From positions 1-58,140 of the forward strand of contig JACPSE010000180.1 of assembly GCA_016193465.1 (NCBI GenBank): a DNA stretch of 58,140 nt, written 5' to 3'. Numbering within the stretch: position 1 is the first letter of the stretch; every line of letters starts with the position of its first letter. This DNA comes from Deltaproteobacteria bacterium. Its GTDB lineage: Bacteria; Desulfobacterota; Binatia; UBA9968. Made by a program: the position numbers and the translations under genes. Under the pieces are notes generated by a model. The model had not been told where the DNA came from. It made no database searches and saw only the letters and a list, made by a program, of their open reading frames with translations. Positions 36,187-45,731 of this stretch are shown here, piece by piece.

Positions 36187-36196
36187 AGAAAAACCT

Positions 36197-36736
36197 ATGC
36201 AACGTATTCCAGCCAAGATCCGCAACAAGGCCAAAAAAATAAAACTCCTCCTGTTGGACGTGGATGGGGTGCTCACGGACGGCGGGATCGTTATGAACGA
36301 TCGCGGGGAGGAGATCAAACGGTTTGATGTGCGTGACGGACATGGAATCAGGCTGCTACTGCGCGCCGGGATTCAGATCGCACTAATCACAGGGCGGCGC
36401 TCCAAAGTCGTAAGCCGCCGCGCCAGGGATCTCGGCATTCGGACGGTTTACCAGCAGGTTTACAACAAGCTCGATGTCTATCAGAAAATCAAGCGGAAAA
36501 GTGGACTCAAGGACCAAGAGATCGCCTACGTAGGGGATGATATTGTGGATCTCCCCGTCCTCAAAAGGGTGGGACTTGCCGTGACTGTGCGGGATGCCTG
36601 GGCGGAATTGAAGCGCCAGGTCCACTATGTGACCGCCACCGGAGGAGGACGGGGCGCCGTGCGGGAGATTGTGGAACTCCTGCTCAAAGCTCAAGGTAGA
36701 TGGAAAGAGCTCACCCGTAGATATTATGCCAGTTGA
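36197..36736 (+). CDS. kdsC: Kdo-8-phosphate phosphatase
   Basis: I start at ATG 36197, 10 bases after the GHKL gene. The 179-residue HAD enzyme has the nucleophile motif LLLLDVDGVLTDGG, motif II in IALITGRRSKVV and motif IV in YVGDDIVDLPVL. It lacks a cap domain, as is normal for tetrameric KdsC. It removes phosphate from Kdo-8-P before KdsB. Its distance from kdsD is due to the inserted genes. Confidence 0.94.
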   Translation: MQRIPAKIRNKAKKIKLLLLDVDGVLTDGGIVMNDRGEEIKRFDVRDGHGIRLLLRAGIQIALITGRRSKVVSRRARDLGIRTVYQQVYNKLDVYQKIKRKSGLKDQEIAYVGDDIVDLPVLKRVGLAVTVRDAWAELKRQVHYVTATGGGRGAVREIVELLLKAQGRWKELTRRYYAS

Positions 36737-36836
36737 TTAGTCTCCAGCCTTCGTCTGTGTTCTAAGCAAAATTCGTGCCTATCTCCTTTACAGCTTTTTT
36801 GAAAGGTGGTATTTTTGCCCTGGATTTGGGATTGCC

Positions 36837-37451
36837 ATGAGGCGCAAGACCTTAGGAGCGGTTCTCCTTGTCGCGATCTTTGCCTCGCTAGGCGGAGTGG
36901 CCTACAAGGTAGCCGAAAACATCTGGCTGACGAAGGCCAGAGAAATTAAGGAAAATCCCAGCAAACTGTTGGACTATGTTCCCGAGGCCGCTCTGCGCAT
37001 CAAAGACTTTCATCGCGCCAAGCTGGAAGGGGGACAAAAAGTCTGGGAGCTTTTCGGCGCGGAGGCCCATTATCTCAAGACGCAAAAAGAGGTGGTGATC
37101 AAAAAACCGCGCATGATCTTTTACCAAAAGGGCAGTTCTATTATAGAGGTTACGGGGGACGACGGCCACTTGTGGCTCGCAGACGCCGGGGGAGAGATGG
37201 AGAAGGCCCATCTCCAAGGCCAGGTCCACGTCAACTACCGGGGATTTGTCCTGAACACCGATGAAATTCTCTACCTCAAGAGCAAGAACCAGGTGGTATT
37301 ACCCGGCAAAGTGACTGTGAAGGGTGATGGCCTGGAGTTGGAAGGCGTGGGAATGGAGATTGGCCTGGACGAAGAGAAGATGAGACTGCTCAAGAAAGTC
37401 AAGACCAAGCTGGAACCACGGCGCATGGAAAGCAAGAGGGCACGAGGTTGA
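36837..37451 (+). CDS. lptC: LptC lipopolysaccharide transport protein
   Basis: The 204-residue protein has one N-terminal membrane anchor (GAVLLVAIFASLGGVAYKV) and a beta-jellyroll domain that fits LptC (FHRAKLEGGQKVWELFGAEA, ADAGGEMEKAHLQGQVHV). LptC receives lipopolysaccharide from LptB2FG and hands it to LptA. It overlaps lptA by four bases. Confidence 0.88.
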   Translation: MRRKTLGAVLLVAIFASLGGVAYKVAENIWLTKAREIKENPSKLLDYVPEAALRIKDFHRAKLEGGQKVWELFGAEAHYLKTQKEVVIKKPRMIFYQKGSSIIEVTGDDGHLWLADAGGEMEKAHLQGQVHVNYRGFVLNTDEILYLKSKNQVVLPGKVTVKGDGLELEGVGMEIGLDEEKMRLLKKVKTKLEPRRMESKRARG

Positions 37452-38047
37452 TGGAGCGGGAAAGAGCAAACTATCATTTGCCGGTCTGGTGGCGCGAATG
37501 GTGCGTCTCGGTGTGCCTCATGATTGCGCTCCAGCCCCTTGCCTGGGCCGCAGAGGCCGGCAGCAAAGAGGAAAAAAAGAAGTCTGAAGGAGCTGCATTC
37601 CAGGCCAGCAGGAAAGATCCCATTTTTATCAGCTCGAATTGGATGGAGGCGGACCGGAAGAGAAACACTATCACCTATAAGGGTCAGGTCGTTGCCGTTC
37701 AGGCGGATATAACCATGAGAAGCGAGACCCTGATCGCTTACTACGATCCCGCCATGAAGGAGCTCAAAGAGGCGGTCGCTGAAGGCAAGGTGCAGGTGGT
37801 CCAGGGGGACAAAGTCGCACGGGGGGCCAAGGCCGTCTTCGACGGTAAGGCCAGGATCATTACGCTCACTGGAAGTCCCGTAGTGCGCCAGGGAAACAGC
37901 GAGGTTTCGGGAAACCGCATTACTTTTTTTATCGAAGAGGACCGCGCTGTGGTTGAAGGAGGGAACGAAAGAGTCAAGGCGGTCATCTTTCCTGAAGAGA
38001 TAGAAGGCCGAAGGAAAGGAATGGCTGGTCCGGGCAAAGAGCGATGA
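37448..38047 (+). CDS. lptA: LptA periplasmic lipopolysaccharide bridge protein
   Basis: The 199-residue protein has a signal peptide (CVSVCLMIALQPLAWAAEA) and an OstA-like jellyroll: DPIFISSNWMEADRKRNTITYKG, LIAYYDPAMKELKEAVAEG, and AKAVFDGKARIITLTGSPVV. LptA forms the periplasmic bridge to the outer membrane. ATGA overlaps on both sides show tight coupling with lptC and lptB. Confidence 0.9.
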   Translation: MMERERANYHLPVWWREWCVSVCLMIALQPLAWAAEAGSKEEKKKSEGAAFQASRKDPIFISSNWMEADRKRNTITYKGQVVAVQADITMRSETLIAYYDPAMKELKEAVAEGKVQVVQGDKVARGAKAVFDGKARIITLTGSPVVRQGNSEVSGNRITFFIEEDRAVVEGGNERVKAVIFPEEIEGRRKGMAGPGKER

Positions 38048-38766
38048 GCGTGCTTAAGGCGGAGGGGGTAACAAAGTCCTATAATGGGCGCCGTGTGGTC
38101 GATGGAGTTCATCTGGAGGTTCAAGGGGGCGAGGTGGTGGGGCTCCTTGGGCCTAACGGCGCGGGAAAGACGACGACCTTTCATATGATGGTGGGACTGG
38201 TGCGTCCGGATCAGGGAAAGGTATTTTTAAACGGCGACGATCTTACCTCGGTGCCGACCTATCAACGTGCCCGCGCCGGGATCAGCTATCTCCCTCAAGA
38301 GTCTTCCGTTTTCCGTCGCCTCACCGTGGAGGAAAACCTCCTCGCGATCCTGGAAACCCTGGATCTCAGCGAAGAAGAACAAAAGGAGCGCTCCAAGGGA
38401 CTGATGCGCATGCTTGGCATCTCCCACATCGCCAATCATAAAGCCTATACCCTCTCCGGCGGTGAGCGGCGTAGGGTCGAGATCGCCCGTGCGCTGGTGC
38501 TCTCCCCGTTCTTTGTTCTCCTGGATGAACCCTTCACCGGGGTGGATCCAATCGCGGTGGCGGAGATCCAAAAAATCATCCGCAAGCTTACGACGAGCGG
38601 CATCGGACTTCTCATCACGGACCACAACGTGCGCGAGACTTTGGGAATCTGCGATCGCGCCTATATCCTCAGCGGAGGAACGGTCCTAGAGGAAGGGACC
38701 CCGGAAAAAATCGCTTCCAGCCCGAAGGTGCAAAAAGTCTATCTCGGCAAAGGCTTCAAAATGTAG
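38044..38766 (+). CDS. lptB: LptB lipopolysaccharide-export ATPase
   Basis: The 240-residue ABC ATPase has Walker A GPNGAGKTTTFHMM, the Q-loop YLPQESSVFRRL, the signature LSGGERRRVEIARAL and Walker B FVLLDEPFTGVDP. The Q-loop and early region match LptB specifically. It powers lipopolysaccharide extraction with LptF and LptG, which are not in this window. It is followed by rpoN after two bases. Confidence 0.95.
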   Translation: MSVLKAEGVTKSYNGRRVVDGVHLEVQGGEVVGLLGPNGAGKTTTFHMMVGLVRPDQGKVFLNGDDLTSVPTYQRARAGISYLPQESSVFRRLTVEENLLAILETLDLSEEEQKERSKGLMRMLGISHIANHKAYTLSGGERRRVEIARALVLSPFFVLLDEPFTGVDPIAVAEIQKIIRKLTTSGIGLLITDHNVRETLGICDRAYILSGGTVLEEGTPEKIASSPKVQKVYLGKGFKM

Positions 38767-38768
38767 CC

Positions 38769-40241
38769 ATGGCACTGGAGATCCGACAGGTTCAAAAGCT
38801 GGCCCAGCAGTTGGTCATGACGCCTCAACTGCAGCAGGCCATCAAGCTGCTCCAGCTTTCCCGCGTTGAGCTGGAGGAACTCATTTCGCTGGAGCTGCAG
38901 GAGAACCCGGCGCTGGAGGAGGGGCCTCCCCAGGAAAGGGGGGAGGTCCTGGAGACCCTGGTGGCGGGCGAAGCGGAAATATCGGAGGTGATCCCGCCGG
39001 AGATAAAGCGCGAACTATCGACAGCGGATAAGATTGGCACTCTGGACTGGCAAGAGTATATTGATACTCATTCCAATTCTGTCCACGGTTCCTTAACGGC
39101 GGAGGCTTCCCGCGAGGAGGATGAAGGTCCTCCTACGTGGGAAAATACTCTGACCAAAAAGACATCTCTAGAAGATCACTTAGTCTGGCAACTGCGCCTT
39201 TCCAGACTCAGCGACCGTGAGGAAACCATCGGTCTCTACATCATCGGCAACCTGGATGAGCGCGGTTACCTGGCGGTCTCCCCGGAAGAGGTTTGTCAGG
39301 CGACCGCGGCCACCCACGAAGAGGTGGAGGTGGTTTTAAAACAGATCCAGTTTTTCGATCCGGTCGGAGTCGCAGCGCGTGATCTCAGAGAGTGCCTTCT
39401 TGTTCAGTTAGAGAACCTCGGCCTCGGCGCCAGCTTGGCGGCGCGAATGGTCTCTGATCATCTCTCCCAGTTGGAGAGCAAACGCTACGACAAGTTGTGC
39501 CGGGAACTCGGCGTCTCTGTAGAGGAGCTAGTGGAGGCGTCGCATCTGATAGCTTCTCTGGAGCCGCGGCCGGCGCGAGGTTTTGAACAAGACGAGGTCC
39601 GCACGATCATCCCGGACGTCTCCGTGGAGAAGATCGGCGACGAATACATGGTGTTTCTCAACGACGAAGGGATGCCCCGTCTGCGCGTGAGTTCCCTTTA
39701 CCGGCGCCTTGCCGGGCAGGAGGGAAAAGAAGAGGAGCACGCCAGGCAGTATCTCCAGGAAAAGGTGCGGGCGGCAACCTGGCTGATCAAAAGCATCCAG
39801 CAAAGGCAGCAGACCCTTTACCGCGTGACGCAGAGTATTTTTAAATTTCAGCGGGATTTCCTCGAACTGGGGGTTAGGCACTTAAAACCTATGGTGCTTA
39901 AAGACGTGGCGGAAGATATTGGCATGCATGAGTCTACCGTGAGCCGCGCCACGGCCAACAAGTATGTCCACACTTGCCAGGGGCTTTATGAGCTTAAATA
40001 TTTTTTCCAAAGTGGCCTCAAGTCAGGAAACGGAGAGGACATTGCTTCTGAGAGCGTCAAAGACAAAATCCGTAGCATCGTTTCAACCGAGGATCCTAGG
40101 AAGCCTTACAGCGATCAGTACATCGCCGGACTTCTCGGCGAGCAGTCGATTGACATTGCCCGACGCACCGTGGCCAAGTACCGCGAGGCGATGCGTATCC
40201 TTCCCTCCTCCAAGCGGCGGCAGCCCTACTTACGGAAATAG
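38769..40241 (+). CDS. rpoN: RNA polymerase sigma-54 factor
   Basis: The 490-residue protein has the glutamine-rich activator-interaction region (KLAQQLVMTPQLQQAIKLLQ), the core-binding middle region and the C-terminal RpoN box ARRTVAKYREAMRI. It directs transcription from -24/-12 promoters with enhancer-binding activators. The order lptB-rpoN-hpf-ptsN is a common conserved block. Confidence 0.96.
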   Translation: MALEIRQVQKLAQQLVMTPQLQQAIKLLQLSRVELEELISLELQENPALEEGPPQERGEVLETLVAGEAEISEVIPPEIKRELSTADKIGTLDWQEYIDTHSNSVHGSLTAEASREEDEGPPTWENTLTKKTSLEDHLVWQLRLSRLSDREETIGLYIIGNLDERGYLAVSPEEVCQATAATHEEVEVVLKQIQFFDPVGVAARDLRECLLVQLENLGLGASLAARMVSDHLSQLESKRYDKLCRELGVSVEELVEASHLIASLEPRPARGFEQDEVRTIIPDVSVEKIGDEYMVFLNDEGMPRLRVSSLYRRLAGQEGKEEEHARQYLQEKVRAATWLIKSIQQRQQTLYRVTQSIFKFQRDFLELGVRHLKPMVLKDVAEDIGMHESTVSRATANKYVHTCQGLYELKYFFQSGLKSGNGEDIASESVKDKIRSIVSTEDPRKPYSDQYIAGLLGEQSIDIARRTVAKYREAMRILPSSKRRQPYLRK

Positions 40242-40264
40242 GTGATAGACACGGGAGGACAGAT

Positions 40265-40582
40265 ATGAGCGATGTGAAAGTCTCCGTGACCTTCCGTCAC
40301 ACGCAACCCACCGATGCCCTGAAGCGTTACGCCGAAGAGAAGGTGCATAAAATCGGCAAATATTTCTATCGTCCGTTGGACGTCCACGTGGTCCTTTCTG
40401 TTGACTCCAGGGACCGACAGGTCGCCGAAGTGACGTTGCAAACCCGCAAGCTCACCATCCACGGACGGGAGGAAACAACGGATCTCTATTCCGCCATCGA
40501 TCTGGTGATCGACAAGGTCGAGCAGCAGGTCAGGAAGCACAAGACCAAAACCAGGCTGCGGAGAAGAAAGGTGACGGGTTGA
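40265..40582 (+). CDS. hpf: Ribosome hibernation promoting factor (short HPF/YfiA)
   Basis: The 105-residue protein has the beta-alpha-beta-beta-beta-alpha HPF fold: DVKVSVTFRHTQPTDALKRY, DVHVVLSV, and LYSAIDLVIDKVEQQVRKHK. It binds the 30S decoding region in stationary phase. It has no long C-terminal dimerisation domain, so it is the short type. It starts after GGGAGGACAG and overlaps ptsN by four bases. Confidence 0.93.
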   Translation: MSDVKVSVTFRHTQPTDALKRYAEEKVHKIGKYFYRPLDVHVVLSVDSRDRQVAEVTLQTRKLTIHGREETTDLYSAIDLVIDKVEQQVRKHKTKTRLRRRKVTG

Positions 40583-41040
40583 AGATTACAGACTTTTTGG
40601 ATGCCGCTGGAATTATTCCCGACCTCAAGGCCAGGGATAAGAAAGAGGCTCTCAAAGAAATGGCGGATTGGATGGCGTCGAAGGACCCATCTCTCGATGC
40701 GCAAAGGTTGCTCGATACCCTGCTCAACAGGGAAAAGGTCAGCACCACAGCGATCGGCGAAGGGGTCGCGATCCCGCATGGAAAAATGGCCGCGGTCAAA
40801 CGGGTCTTTGGAGCCTTTGCCCGTAGCTCTCAGGGCGTGGACTTCGATTCCCTGGACGGCGGTTTGACCTATCTTTTTTTTCTCCTTGTAGCACCGGAAG
40901 ATTCCACGACAGATCACCTGAAGGCCCTGGCACGGATCTCTCGTTTGCTTAAGGATGCTTCCTTTCGCTCCCGGCTCATGCAGGAAAAAACCAAGGAGGA
41001 GATCTTCAACGCCATCAAAGAAGAAGACGGGAAGTTCTAA
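40579..41040 (+). CDS. ptsN: PTS-Ntr EIIA component
   Basis: The start is a TTG inside a TTGA overlap with hpf. The 153-residue protein is an EIIA-Ntr/fructose-type domain with the phospho-His at about residue 67 in GEGVAIPHGKM and FARSSQGVDFDSLDGG. It regulates nitrogen, potassium and envelope stress functions according to its phosphorylation. The HPr gene lies 950 bases on. Confidence 0.92.
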   Translation: MKITDFLDAAGIIPDLKARDKKEALKEMADWMASKDPSLDAQRLLDTLLNREKVSTTAIGEGVAIPHGKMAAVKRVFGAFARSSQGVDFDSLDGGLTYLFFLLVAPEDSTTDHLKALARISRLLKDASFRSRLMQEKTKEEIFNAIKEEDGKF

Positions 41041-41060
41041 AGAAGCGTTCGGCAGTCGGC

Positions 41061-41106
41061 AATCAGCCATCAGCAAAACAAAAAAGGCTGATAGCTGAAG
41101 GCTTCT
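41061..41106. repeat. Interspersed word repeat, copy 2 (AGCTGAT type)
   Basis: AGCCATCAGC and GCTGATAGCTGAAGGCTTCT repeat the arrangement at 8926-8981 with one substitution in the second block and a shorter spacer. It occupies almost all of the gap between ptsN and rapZ. Confidence 0.55.
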
Positions 41107-41115
41107 TTGCTATTT

Positions 41116-41982
41116 ATGGTGGATGGCCTGCACATCATCGTCGTTACCGGACTCTCCGGTTCGGGAAAGAGCGTCGTGATCAGGGCTCTCGAAGACGGCG
41201 GTTTCTTCTGCATTGACAATCTGCCAGTGGTTTTGATCCCCAAGTTCATCGAACTGTGTCAAGGATACCGAGAGGAGATCAAGCGGATCGCCTTAGGAAT
41301 TGACCTGAGAGAAGGCCTTTTCCTTCAGTCGTGGCCTGAGGTTCTGGCGGAGCTGCGCGCAGCGGGCTACCGCGTGGAGGTCCTTTTTCTTGACGCTGAC
41401 GACGGCGTGCTCTTGCGCCGCTTCAACGAAACCCGCCGTCCCCACCCGTTGGCCGGTGAGGGTTCGATCGAGGAAGGAATCGCCCGCGAGAGAAAAGCGC
41501 TGGAGGGAATGCGGGCCCTGGCGGATAAAGTCATCGATACCAGCGGCCTCAACGTCCATGAACTCAAAAAGGAGGTGGCGCGGTATTACAGCCAGAGCGC
41601 CAGCCCGGGCAAGATGAGCCTTTTCCTAACTTCTTTCGGCTATAAATACGGCATCCCGCACGACACCGATATGATCCTGGACGTGCGCTTCCTCCCTAAC
41701 CCCTTCTTTGTCGACGAACTGAGGGCCAAAAACGGCCTGGAACCGGCAGTGGAAGAATTCGTCTTGAAAAGGGAGGAAACCCATACCTTCTTGGATCGGC
41801 TCTACTCTCTGCTAGAATTCACCCTGCCCCAATATGAAACGGAGGGAAAGAGCAGCTTAACCCTGGCCCTCGGCTGCACCGGGGGAAAACACCGCTCGGT
41901 GGTCCTGGTGGAGGAATTAAAAAGAAGGCTCGACCAGGGCCGGTTTCGGATTCACGTGAAGCACAGAGATATTGATAAGTAG
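41116..41982 (+). CDS. rapZ: RapZ, RNase adapter/nucleotide-binding protein
   Basis: From ATG 41116 the protein has 288 residues. A P-loop G-L-S-G-S-G-K-S lies at the start, the middle carries FNETRRPHPLA and the C-terminal domain ends with GCTGGKHRSVVLVEEL. RapZ controls glucosamine-6-phosphate synthase in E. coli through small RNAs. It is regularly encoded with ptsN and HPr, as here. The usual ribosome site is weak; the repeat at 41061-41106 lies just upstream. Confidence 0.93.
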   Translation: MVDGLHIIVVTGLSGSGKSVVIRALEDGGFFCIDNLPVVLIPKFIELCQGYREEIKRIALGIDLREGLFLQSWPEVLAELRAAGYRVEVLFLDADDGVLLRRFNETRRPHPLAGEGSIEEGIARERKALEGMRALADKVIDTSGLNVHELKKEVARYYSQSASPGKMSLFLTSFGYKYGIPHDTDMILDVRFLPNPFFVDELRAKNGLEPAVEEFVLKREETHTFLDRLYSLLEFTLPQYETEGKSSLTLALGCTGGKHRSVVLVEELKRRLDQGRFRIHVKHRDIDK

Positions 41983-41986
41983 ATGG

Positions 41987-42262
41987 ATGGTCAAAGTAGT
42001 CAAAAAGCTGGAGATCAAAAACAAACTCGGCCTGCACGCCAGGGCCGCTGTCCTTCTGGTCCAAACGGTAAACCGATTTACCGCTGAGGTAAAGATCGCC
42101 AAAGACAGCCAGGTAGTGGACGGAAGGAGTATTATGGGCGTGCTCACCCTGGCTGCCACTCGGGGAAGCAAAATCCGCGTGGAAGCGAAAGGCGAGGACG
42201 CGGAGGAGGCGATGCGCGCCATCGAGAGACTTGTGGAAAAAAAATTCCACGAGAGCGAGTAA
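41987..42262 (+). CDS. HPr family phosphocarrier
   Basis: I start at ATG 41987, directly after the rapZ stop, which gives 91 residues. The phospho-His is His17 in NKLGLHARAA, and Ser48 lies in DGRSIMGVLTLAA, the site used by HPr kinase in lineages that have it. It passes phosphate to PtsN (40579-41040). Enzyme I is not in the window. Confidence 0.92.
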   Translation: MVKVVKKLEIKNKLGLHARAAVLLVQTVNRFTAEVKIAKDSQVVDGRSIMGVLTLAATRGSKIRVEAKGEDAEEAMRAIERLVEKKFHESE

Positions 42263-42337
42263 CCTTGATTCCCTCTTCCTTATCCGATATAGAAAAAAAG
42301 ATTCGCTTCTTAACGGTTAACCCGGGAGGTTTGTTAA

Positions 42338-43516
42338 ATGGCAGCCAAGGATTTCCTTTTCACCTCAGAGTCTGTTTCTGAAGGGCATCCGGACAAGATG
42401 TGCGATCAGATCTCTGACGCCATCCTCGACGCCCATTTAAGCGGAGATCCAGACAGCCGGGTAGCCTGTGAGGCGCTGGCAAAAACCGGGATGATCGTGG
42501 TCGCCGGCGAGATCACGAGCAAAACCACGGTCAGTTACAACGATATCGCCCGCCAGGTGGTGCGCGACATCGGTTACACCGACTCTGCCGCGGGCTTTGA
42601 CGGCAACACCTGCGCCATCATTACCGCGGTGGAGCGGCAGTCGCCGGATATCTCCCAGGGAGTAACCGAGGGAGAAGGCCTCCACAAAGAGCAGGGGGCG
42701 GGGGATCAGGGGATGATGTTCGGCTACGCCTGCGATGAGACCCCAGAGCTGATGCCCTTCCCCATCCAAATGGCGCACAGTCTGGTCAAGTATCTGGCCA
42801 AGATCCGTAAAGGCGGAGAGGCTTCTTTCATCAGACCCGATAGCAAATCTCAGGTCACGGTGGAGTACCGCGACAGCAGACCGGCGCGGGTCAATAGCGT
42901 GGTCATCTCGACGCAGCACGCCCCAGATGTGGAGTACAGCAAACTCAGAGAAACGGTCATCGAAGGGGTCATCAAGGCGATGATCCCGAAGGAATACCTG
43001 GACAAGAACACGGTCTATCACGTGAATCCCACAGGTCGTTTTGTGGTGGGCGGTCCCCAGGGAGATTGCGGGCTGACTGGCCGCAAGATCATCGTAGATA
43101 CATACGGCGGCATGGGACGACACGGCGGCGGCGCCTTCTCAGGCAAGGATCCATCCAAGGTCGACCGCAGCGCCGCTTATATGGCCCGCTACATCGCCAA
43201 AAATATCGTTGCGGCAAAATTGGCCCGCAGATGCGAGGTCCAATTGGCCTATGTTATCGGCGTAGCCCAGCCTGTGTCGGTTTTGGTGGACACCTTCGAT
43301 ACCGGCGCCATACCAGATAAAGAGTTGGGCCGGATCATACAAGAGCTTTTTGATCTAAGGCCCAAGAGCATTATCGAAACCCTGGACTTAAAGCGGCCCA
43401 TCTACCGCGCCACGGCAGCCTACGGCCACTTCGGGCGCATCCCAGAGAACGGCTACTTTACCTGGGAGAAAACCGACCGGGTCGGAGACCTGAAGAAAGC
43501 TGCGGCAAAGGTCTGA
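42338..43516 (+). CDS. metK: S-adenosylmethionine synthetase
   Basis: The 392-residue enzyme has the signatures [27 protein letters not shown] and [19 protein letters not shown]. It makes SAM from methionine and ATP. It starts 10 bases after GGGAGG. The short 75-base leader has no SAM riboswitch that I can see. S-adenosylhomocysteine hydrolase follows, so SAM synthesis and SAH removal are adjacent. Confidence 0.97.
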   Translation: MAAKDFLFTSESVSEGHPDKMCDQISDAILDAHLSGDPDSRVACEALAKTGMIVVAGEITSKTTVSYNDIARQVVRDIGYTDSAAGFDGNTCAIITAVERQSPDISQGVTEGEGLHKEQGAGDQGMMFGYACDETPELMPFPIQMAHSLVKYLAKIRKGGEASFIRPDSKSQVTVEYRDSRPARVNSVVISTQHAPDVEYSKLRETVIEGVIKAMIPKEYLDKNTVYHVNPTGRFVVGGPQGDCGLTGRKIIVDTYGGMGRHGGGAFSGKDPSKVDRSAAYMARYIAKNIVAAKLARRCEVQLAYVIGVAQPVSVLVDTFDTGAIPDKELGRIIQELFDLRPKSIIETLDLKRPIYRATAAYGHFGRIPENGYFTWEKTDRVGDLKKAAAKV

Positions 43517-43528
43517 CCAAATCCAACC

Positions 43529-43602
43529 AATGCAAAATTTAAATCGCAAAACGCAGAAAGCAAACTTTTTTATTTTTCAATTTGCGCTTTGCATTCTGAA
43601 TT
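43529..43602. repeat. AT-rich intergenic word repeat before ahcY
   Basis: AATGCAAA and GCAAA on the left face TTTGCGCTTTGCATT on the right, so the block is an imperfect inverted repeat built from TTTGCATT-type words. It lies between metK and ahcY, where an SAH riboswitch was looked for and not found. Confidence 0.45.
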
Positions 43603-43616
43603 GTGTGGGGTTTTAA

Positions 43617-44888
<1,272 letters not shown>

Positions 44889-45067
44889 ATTTCGTTACTC
44901 GTTATTAGTTACTGGTCGTGTTGGCCGGATTGGATCCTCCACGTCCGCGCAAACGCGCCTCAGACAGGCGCAAGCGACAGCAACTGCCGCCTAACGCTCT
45001 ATATGGGGCAATTGGGGTCGCGCCTTCCCCCTTTTGCCTTTGATGAACTTATGATTGATGGGATAGC
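44889..45067. other. Gene-free gap with a GTTACT/GTTATT word repeat
   Basis: The bases just after ahcY read as iterated words (CGTTACTCGTTATTAGTTAC at 44894-44913), a third type of word repeat. The rest, GC-rich then mixed, holds no recognised gene, terminator or RNA. Confidence 0.35.
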
Positions 45068-45100
45068 GTGAACGATTATCAAAGAGCGAGAACTCATAAC

Positions 45101-45697
45101 ATGATCTCCGATCCTGTACGTTTCAACGAAGCAATCGCCTGCTTCGACGGCGCTAATGCCGAAGATCCTCATACGGAAACCTTTGAAGGCGTTGAGCTGC
45201 CCAAAGAACTACTCTATGCCAAGCGAATGACCGCATGGCTCGAAAGGTTTGCCCCCGATGCTTCTGAAGAGTTGAGGCTTGCCGCTCGCTGCCAGCACAT
45301 CCGCCGATGGAATATCCCTCGCAACCAATACCCCATGAATCGGCGAGGCTACATCCAATGGCGAATGGCCCTTGCGACATTCCATGCCGAAACCGCTGGC
45401 GAAATTCTTAGAAAGGTTGGCTATGCCCAAGCCACTATCGGCCGTATTCAGGCACTGCTTAGAAAGGAGAAATTGAAGCCGGCTGCGGAAGTTCAAATCT
45501 TAGAAGATGTGACCTGCTTGGTTTTTCTGGAAAGCTATTTTGCCGAATTTGCCGAGAAGCACGAGGAGGAAAAACTCATCCGCATCATCCGCAAGACGTG
45601 GGCAAAGATGTCGCCCAACGGACATAAGGCCGCTCTTGCGCTAAATCTTTGGCCGGACTTGCGTGCTCTCGTAGAGAAAGCACTAGCGAAAAGATGA
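45101..45697 (+). CDS. DUF4202 family protein
   Basis: I start at ATG 45101, giving 198 residues; a GTG at 45068 would add eleven. The typical DUF4202 stretch is present: AARCQHIRRWNIPRNQYPMN, RGYIQWRMALATFHA, LEDVTCLVFLESYFAEFA and KTWAKMSPNGHKAAL. The family resembles HD-type hydrolases in spacing (His in CQHIRRW, His in FHA), but its reaction is unknown. It stands alone between ahcY and the convergent hemW gene. Confidence 0.82.
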   Translation: MISDPVRFNEAIACFDGANAEDPHTETFEGVELPKELLYAKRMTAWLERFAPDASEELRLAARCQHIRRWNIPRNQYPMNRRGYIQWRMALATFHAETAGEILRKVGYAQATIGRIQALLRKEKLKPAAEVQILEDVTCLVFLESYFAEFAEKHEEEKLIRIIRKTWAKMSPNGHKAALALNLWPDLRALVEKALAKR

Positions 45698-45731
45698 AAA
45701 CGACGAAGGTTGTTTTGCCGCTTTTACTGCT

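Noticed and set aside
42263-42337. SAM riboswitch before metK
   Set aside because: The 75-base leader is short and shows no conserved riboswitch core.
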